Assembly (NCBI GenBank): GCA_019247245.1
Contig: JAFAPF010000382.1
Location: 1 to 8,416 of the forward strand
Origin: Rubrobacter sp.
Lineage (GTDB): Bacteria > Actinomycetota > Rubrobacteria > Rubrobacterales > Rubrobacteraceae
Reading direction: 5' to 3'
Length of the DNA stretch: 8,416 nucleotides
This document shows positions 5,653-8,416 of this stretch, in pieces. The notes beneath the pieces are model-generated. The model ran no database searches, was not told the DNA's origin, and saw only the letters and a list, made by a program, of their open reading frames with translations. How positions within the stretch are numbered: position 1 is the stretch's first letter; every line of letters starts with the position of its first letter. Made by a program: the position numbers and the translations under genes.

Positions 5653-6084
5653 CTAGCCCTGCGCCTGGCAGAGGGGACAGATGCCCTCGATGACGAGGGC
5701 TGCGTTTGTGACCTCGTAGGGTGTATTCTCTTGGATGCGTGTTACGAAGTCCCCAACCTTCATGTTGGATATCTCAGCAATCTCACCGCACTTCGTGCAC
5801 CGAATATCGTAATGGGGCTCCGTATTAAGATCGTAGCGAACCGGCGACTCCGACCAGCGCTTAGCCTCGATCAGGCCAATCTCCTCCAGTACCGAGAGCG
5901 CCTGATAAACCGTGCCGAGTGCCACCTTGGGGTTCCGCTTCTTGACAAGAAGATAGACCTCCTCGGTAGAAGGGTGCCCCTTGTAGTCCTTGAGTGCCTC
6001 GAGCACGGCACGGCGTTGAGAGGTCAGGGTATAGCCTGAACGACGAAACTTCTCACGAACGTCACGTTCTAGGGTGCTTACCAT
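5653..6084 (-). CDS. Fur/PerR-family metal-dependent transcriptional regulator
   Basis: 143 residues with the full family architecture. An N-terminal winged helix (TSQRRAVLEAL and the recognition helix in ALGTVYQALSVLEEIGLI, 55-72) precedes the dimerisation and metal domain. Structural zinc ligands Cys96, Cys99, Cys136 and Cys139 are all present. Aligned by eye to Bacillus subtilis PerR the numbering coincides: His37, Asp85 and His91 of the regulatory metal site are kept. Position 93 is Asp instead of His, and position 104 is Glu instead of the PerR-typical Asp, which is the Fur-like state. It binds DNA as a dimer with iron, manganese or a similar metal and normally represses uptake or peroxide-defence genes. 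GTGAGG lies one base from the ATG, so the ribosome binding site is tight. Dyads upstream suggest self-regulation. Exact type (Fur, PerR or other) is undecided. Confidence 0.9.
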   Translation of the reverse strand: MVSTLERDVREKFRRSGYTLTSQRRAVLEALKDYKGHPSTEEVYLLVKKRNPKVALGTVYQALSVLEEIGLIEAKRWSESPVRYDLNTEPHYDIRCTKCGEIAEISNMKVGDFVTRIQENTPYEVTNAALVIEGICPLCQAQG

Positions 6085-6094
6085 GCCTCACGCT

Positions 6095-6130
6095 TTATCG
6101 GATCAATAACCATTCTTAAGAAAGTTTATC
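6095..6130 (-). promoter_or_regulatory. candidate Fur/PerR-type operator upstream of the regulator gene
   Basis: Two overlapping AT-rich dyads lie 11-46 bases upstream of the regulator's ATG. TTATCGGATCAATAA (6095-6109) has the 7-1-7 form of a PerR/Fur box, with TTAT...ATAA ends and 5 of 7 pairs matched. The larger dyad 6105-6130 is centred on the perfect palindrome TTCTTAAGAA (6113-6122) and matches at 10 of 13 pairs. A possible minus-strand -10, GATAAA or TAAACT, overlaps its far end. Negative self-regulation is the simplest reading. Confidence 0.45.
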
Positions 6131-6278
6131 ACAACGTTCTACCTCGAAAACGTTTCGATTTACAAACAATGCGGGGCTGCGATTCTCCGCCGTATTGGCT
6201 AGAGAAGGTGTGCTAGAGGTGCGCTTTGAGCGGATACCGGGTTAGCCGGACGAACTGTAGAGAGCGGCCTCCGAACAC

Positions 6279-6304
6279 GAGTGGTGCCCACTCACAGTGG
6301 TTTT
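6279..6304 (+). other. two mutually exclusive small hairpins upstream of sppA
   Basis: GAGTGG-TGC-CCACTC (6279-6293) and CCACT-CAC-AGTGG (6288-6300) are both perfect and share CCACTC, so they cannot form together. The second is followed directly by TTTT (6301-6304). The layout recalls a minimal anti-terminator/terminator pair about 120 bases before sppA, but stems of 6 and 5 base pairs may be chance. Confidence 0.25.
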
Positions 6305-6329
6305 GGATGCTTCTTGCGGACTGTCCTAT

Positions 6330-6355
6330 CTTTTTGCGCAGGTCTATATGGGTAG
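6330..6355 (+). promoter_or_regulatory. weak sigma-B-like promoter candidate for sppA
   Basis: CTTTTT (6330-6335), a 14-base spacer and GGGTAG (6350-6355) keep the -10 of the other sigma-B-type candidates in this window, but the -35 is poor. It would give a leader of about 60 bases to the sppA ATG. No good sigma-70-type pair was found; a TTGACA at 6359-6364 lacks a -10 at normal spacing. Confidence 0.25.
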
Positions 6356-6421
6356 GCGTTGACACTATGAATCCTACTGCGGCAAACAGAAGCACTCGAT
6401 ACGGTGTAGCATAACTCCGAG

Positions 6422-8113
6422 ATGAGCCTTCTCACAAATACCCTCATTAACCTCTTCCGCCTCGTCCGCAACGTTTACGCTCGCGTCTTTCGTCGCTCCC
6501 CAGACTTCGTTTGGATCGCCGTTACCGGCGCTCTCCCCGAGTTCGAACCGCGGAAGCTGGGCTTCCTCCGCAGACGCCTCGATCTCCAGTCTTCCTTCCC
6601 GAGCCTCGAAGGGATTCGGGTTCGCCTCGACCGCGTCCTCGCGGACGGGCGCGTTAGGGGAGTGATCTTGCGTGTCGAGAATCTGGATGCTGGTTGGGCT
6701 GCCCTCGAGGAGCTGCGTATGGAGGTGCACCGGTTCCGCCAGGCCGGCAAACAGGTCGCAGTGTATCTTACAGACCCAGGTACCAGCTCCTACTACCTCG
6801 CCTCAGCGGCGGATGAGATCTTCGCCTCCCCACTCTCGACGCTGAACGTTGTGGGATTGCGCATGCGCGTCAACTTCCTCAAGGATTCTCTGGAAAGCTT
6901 GGGGATAGAGACCGAAGTATTCGCGGTTTCGCCCTACAAAAGCGCCGCAGATCCCTTCTCCCGCTCCGACTTCACAAAAGAATCACGCGAGCAGGCCGAA
7001 AGGCTCCTCGACCAGAGGTTCGCACAGTTGATTTCCGCGATCTCTTCCGGACGTGACATGCCTCCTGGGGAGGTCCGAGCCCTCATAGATCACGCTCCCT
7101 ACCGTGCCACTGAGGCTGTAACAAAGGGGCTACTCGATGGAGCCCTTTACGAGGACGAACTTCCGGAGAACCTGTCTGACAGTGCCGAACCTGCCAAGCT
7201 CGCAGAGTGGGGGCGGGCAGAAAAGGCGTTGCGTGTTCCGTATCGGGTGAGGAAGCACAAGAAGTTGGTGGGCCTTGTGAGGGTTGCAGGGATGATCGTG
7301 CGTGGGAGAAGCCGCAGGCTTCCGGTACCCGTGCCCTTGATAGGACGTGAGCAGGCCGGGAGTGACTCGGTCGTCGCGACGCTGCGCGCCGCCGAGAAGA
7401 GTCGCCGTATAGGCGCGATACTGTTGCACATAGATTCCCCCGGCGGAGACGCGCTCGCATCTGACCTCATCTGGCGCGAGGTCGAGCGCATCCGTCAAAA
7501 GAAGCCCATAGTCGTCCTCATGGGGAACGTAGCGGCCTCGGGCGGCTACTACGTCTCGGCAGGGGCGAACCTGATCGTCGCCCGCAACAACACCATAACG
7601 GGTTCGATCGGGGTGATCCTCGCCCGTCCCGTGGCTACCGGACTCTTTGGCAAGCTCAAGATCAACCCGGTCGCGATTGAACGTGGCGCCCGTTCCAACC
7701 TCCTCGACTTGCGCCAACCTCCTACCACAGACGAGATAACGGTATTGAACGAGCAGCTCCAAAATGTGTACGGTGCGTTCAAGACCCGCGTCGAGCAGAG
7801 CCGACAGCTGCAACCCGACGCCCTCGAACAGATAGCCGGCGGCAGGGTATGGACTGGCTTAGAAGCCCTCGACCTAGACCTCGTGGACGAAATCGGCGGT
7901 CTCCGCGCCGCTATCGAAAAGGCACAAGAGCTCGCCGGAATATCTGACGGAACTCCCGATATGCTCGTGAAGGTATCGCCACCTCGCAACGCACGTCCGA
8001 CGCCGGGCGAGCCCGTCCGTGAGGCCGTTGACGCTGTGCATGCCGCATTTTCGGAGCTGGTCACGACCCGAGTGTGGGCACTGGTGCCGTACGAAATCTC
8101 CGACGATTGGTAG
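6422..8113 (+). CDS. sppA: signal peptide peptidase SppA, 67K-type (tandem S49 domains)
   Basis: 563 residues forming the two tandem S49 (ClpP-fold) domains of long SppA. SppA degrades signal peptides left in the membrane after secretion and works as an oligomeric ring with a Ser-Lys dyad. The lysine is Lys173 in the N-terminal domain (SPYKSAADPFSR, compare E. coli GNYKSAVEPF). The nucleophile is Ser373 in the C-terminal domain (MGNVAASGGYYVSAGAN). The HIDSPGGDA motif (336-344) and the TITGSIGVI loop (391-399) are also present. The N-terminus (MSLLTNTLINLFRLVRNVYA) is amphipathic rather than a clear transmembrane anchor, unlike E. coli SppA, so the protein may be peripheral or cytoplasmic. 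ATG 6422 has only a weak ribosome binding site (CCGAG). The gene appears to be transcribed alone, because the next gene is broken. Confidence 0.95.
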   Translation: MSLLTNTLINLFRLVRNVYARVFRRSPDFVWIAVTGALPEFEPRKLGFLRRRLDLQSSFPSLEGIRVRLDRVLADGRVRGVILRVENLDAGWAALEELRMEVHRFRQAGKQVAVYLTDPGTSSYYLASAADEIFASPLSTLNVVGLRMRVNFLKDSLESLGIETEVFAVSPYKSAADPFSRSDFTKESREQAERLLDQRFAQLISAISSGRDMPPGEVRALIDHAPYRATEAVTKGLLDGALYEDELPENLSDSAEPAKLAEWGRAEKALRVPYRVRKHKKLVGLVRVAGMIVRGRSRRLPVPVPLIGREQAGSDSVVATLRAAEKSRRIGAILLHIDSPGGDALASDLIWREVERIRQKKPIVVLMGNVAASGGYYVSAGANLIVARNNTITGSIGVILARPVATGLFGKLKINPVAIERGARSNLLDLRQPPTTDEITVLNEQLQNVYGAFKTRVEQSRQLQPDALEQIAGGRVWTGLEALDLDLVDEIGGLRAAIEKAQELAGISDGTPDMLVKVSPPRNARPTPGEPVREAVDAVHAAFSELVTTRVWALVPYEISDDW

Positions 8114-8138
8114 TATCTATTTTCATACGAAGCTATTT

Positions 8139-8363
8139 GTGCGGAGGCACAGCGTAATCGGTGCGCGATCATGGATTGGCTGCAGTTCTTAGTTTGCTTA
8201 TCCCCGGAGTCGGACAACTCTACAACGGGCGCATCTTGAGAGGCACCTGTGGCTCAACACACTCGGCTTCTGGTTCGGCACCGGTGGTTTGTTCGGCTGG
8301 GTTTGTCATCTAATATCCGCTTACACGGCTTATAGGTATGCGCGCGATCACCCGGTGGGCTGA
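8139..8363 (+). pseudogene. frameshifted TM2-like small membrane protein
   Basis: The pieces of a small two-helix membrane protein of about 74 residues are spread over frames. They are VRRHSVIGARSWI from GTG 8139; then AAVLSLLIPGVGQLYNGRIL one frame over; then LNTLGFWFGTGGLFGWVCHL, followed by ISAYTAYRYARDHPVG ending at TGA 8361-8363. The IPGxGQxYNG motif marks TM2-domain-like proteins, and the second half matches my memory of small Rubrobacter proteins. Removing one G near 8178-8179 and adding one C near 8246 (ACCTG to ACCCTG, giving RGTLWLNTLGFW) restores one frame. The true start is uncertain; GTG 8161 is an alternative that avoids the first shift. GGAGG at 8143-8147 would serve that start only at long spacing. 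No function is known for this type. Confidence 0.7.
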
Positions 8364-8416
8364 AATACGTAGTCAGTAAGAGCTTGATTTCTCCCGATAA
8401 CCAATTTTTAGGGACC

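Larger units (their letters stand above)
6131..6421. other. intergenic stretch between the Fur-type gene and sppA
   Basis: With the operator at 6095-6130, this makes 337 bases without a convincing gene. A CGAAA-ACG-TTTCG dyad lies at 6145-6157. Short frames on either strand (about 60 residues) have no recognisable motif and no good ribosome binding site. The parts nearest sppA hold a pair of overlapping hairpins and a weak promoter-like sequence, described separately. Confidence 0.5.

Noticed and set aside
5412..5693. Plus-strand frame of 93 codons
   Set aside because: It is Arg/Ser-rich and out of frame with the readable YDEHxNL family pieces, so it is a shadow of that pseudogene.
6213..6414. 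Two opposite frames of about 60 codons upstream of sppA
   Set aside because: Neither has a motif or ribosome binding site. A Trp-rich stretch (SQWFWMLLADCPIFLRRSIW) looked membrane-like but could not be matched to anything.
7083..8217. Minus-strand frames of 114-227 codons inside sppA
   Set aside because: They are antisense to the conserved S49 catalytic domain, without supporting motifs.
1..8416. CRISPR array, tRNA, rRNA, riboswitch or retron-like structure
   Set aside because: No regularly spaced direct repeats, cloverleaf-like sequence or known conserved RNA core was seen on either strand by eye.

Overview
The window looks like chromosomal DNA from a moderately GC-rich actinobacterium. 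Several proteins resemble, from memory, small protein families common in Rubrobacter and relatives: a DUF2267 protein, a YDEHxNLxSVLYHAL-type protein, a short 'IPGVGQLYNG' membrane protein and a coiled-coil protein with a conserved C-terminal domain. The genus is an inference; no rRNA or other strong marker is present.

Layout. Bases 1-93 hold the C-terminal end of what is probably an IS1595/ISXO2-type transposase. It converges on a small minus-strand basic protein (44-217), which lies divergently from a hypothetical protein carrying the GDVVHNLRSALDQL and NIDKHR motifs (239-1096). Next come a decayed DJ-1/PfpI-family gene (1197-1721) and a four-helix membrane protein (1842-2324). The latter converges on a long minus-strand coiled-coil protein of 612 residues (2333-4171). 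A 236-base divergent intergenic region separates it from a 95-residue acidic protein (4408-4695). A DUF2267 protein (4853-5257) and a broken YDEHxNL-type gene (5289-5626) follow, probably as one operon. A Fur/PerR-family regulator lies on the minus strand (5653-6084), a two-domain signal peptide peptidase SppA on the plus strand (6422-8113), and a frameshifted TM2-like membrane protein gene closes the window (8139-8363).

How the parts may work together. Three transcription starts carry promoter-like sequences of the sigma-B/F type (GTTT-N14/15-GGGTA): both sides of the 4172-4407 intergenic region and the DUF2267 gene. In the divergent region the -10 elements lie inside an exact 11-bp inverted repeat, each about 35-45 bases from its start codon, with two adjoining palindromes between them. 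This suggests that the coiled-coil protein, the 95-residue protein and the DUF2267 operon respond together to general stress. A Fur/PerR-type metalloregulator with a candidate self-operator and a membrane-quality protease fit a stress theme, but no functional link is proven.

Three small genes (PfpI, YDEHxNL-type, TM2-like) are broken by one-base indels, and two of them also by stop codons, while the long genes beside them are intact. The window therefore shows active gene decay. I saw no CRISPR array, tRNA, rRNA or known defence system.
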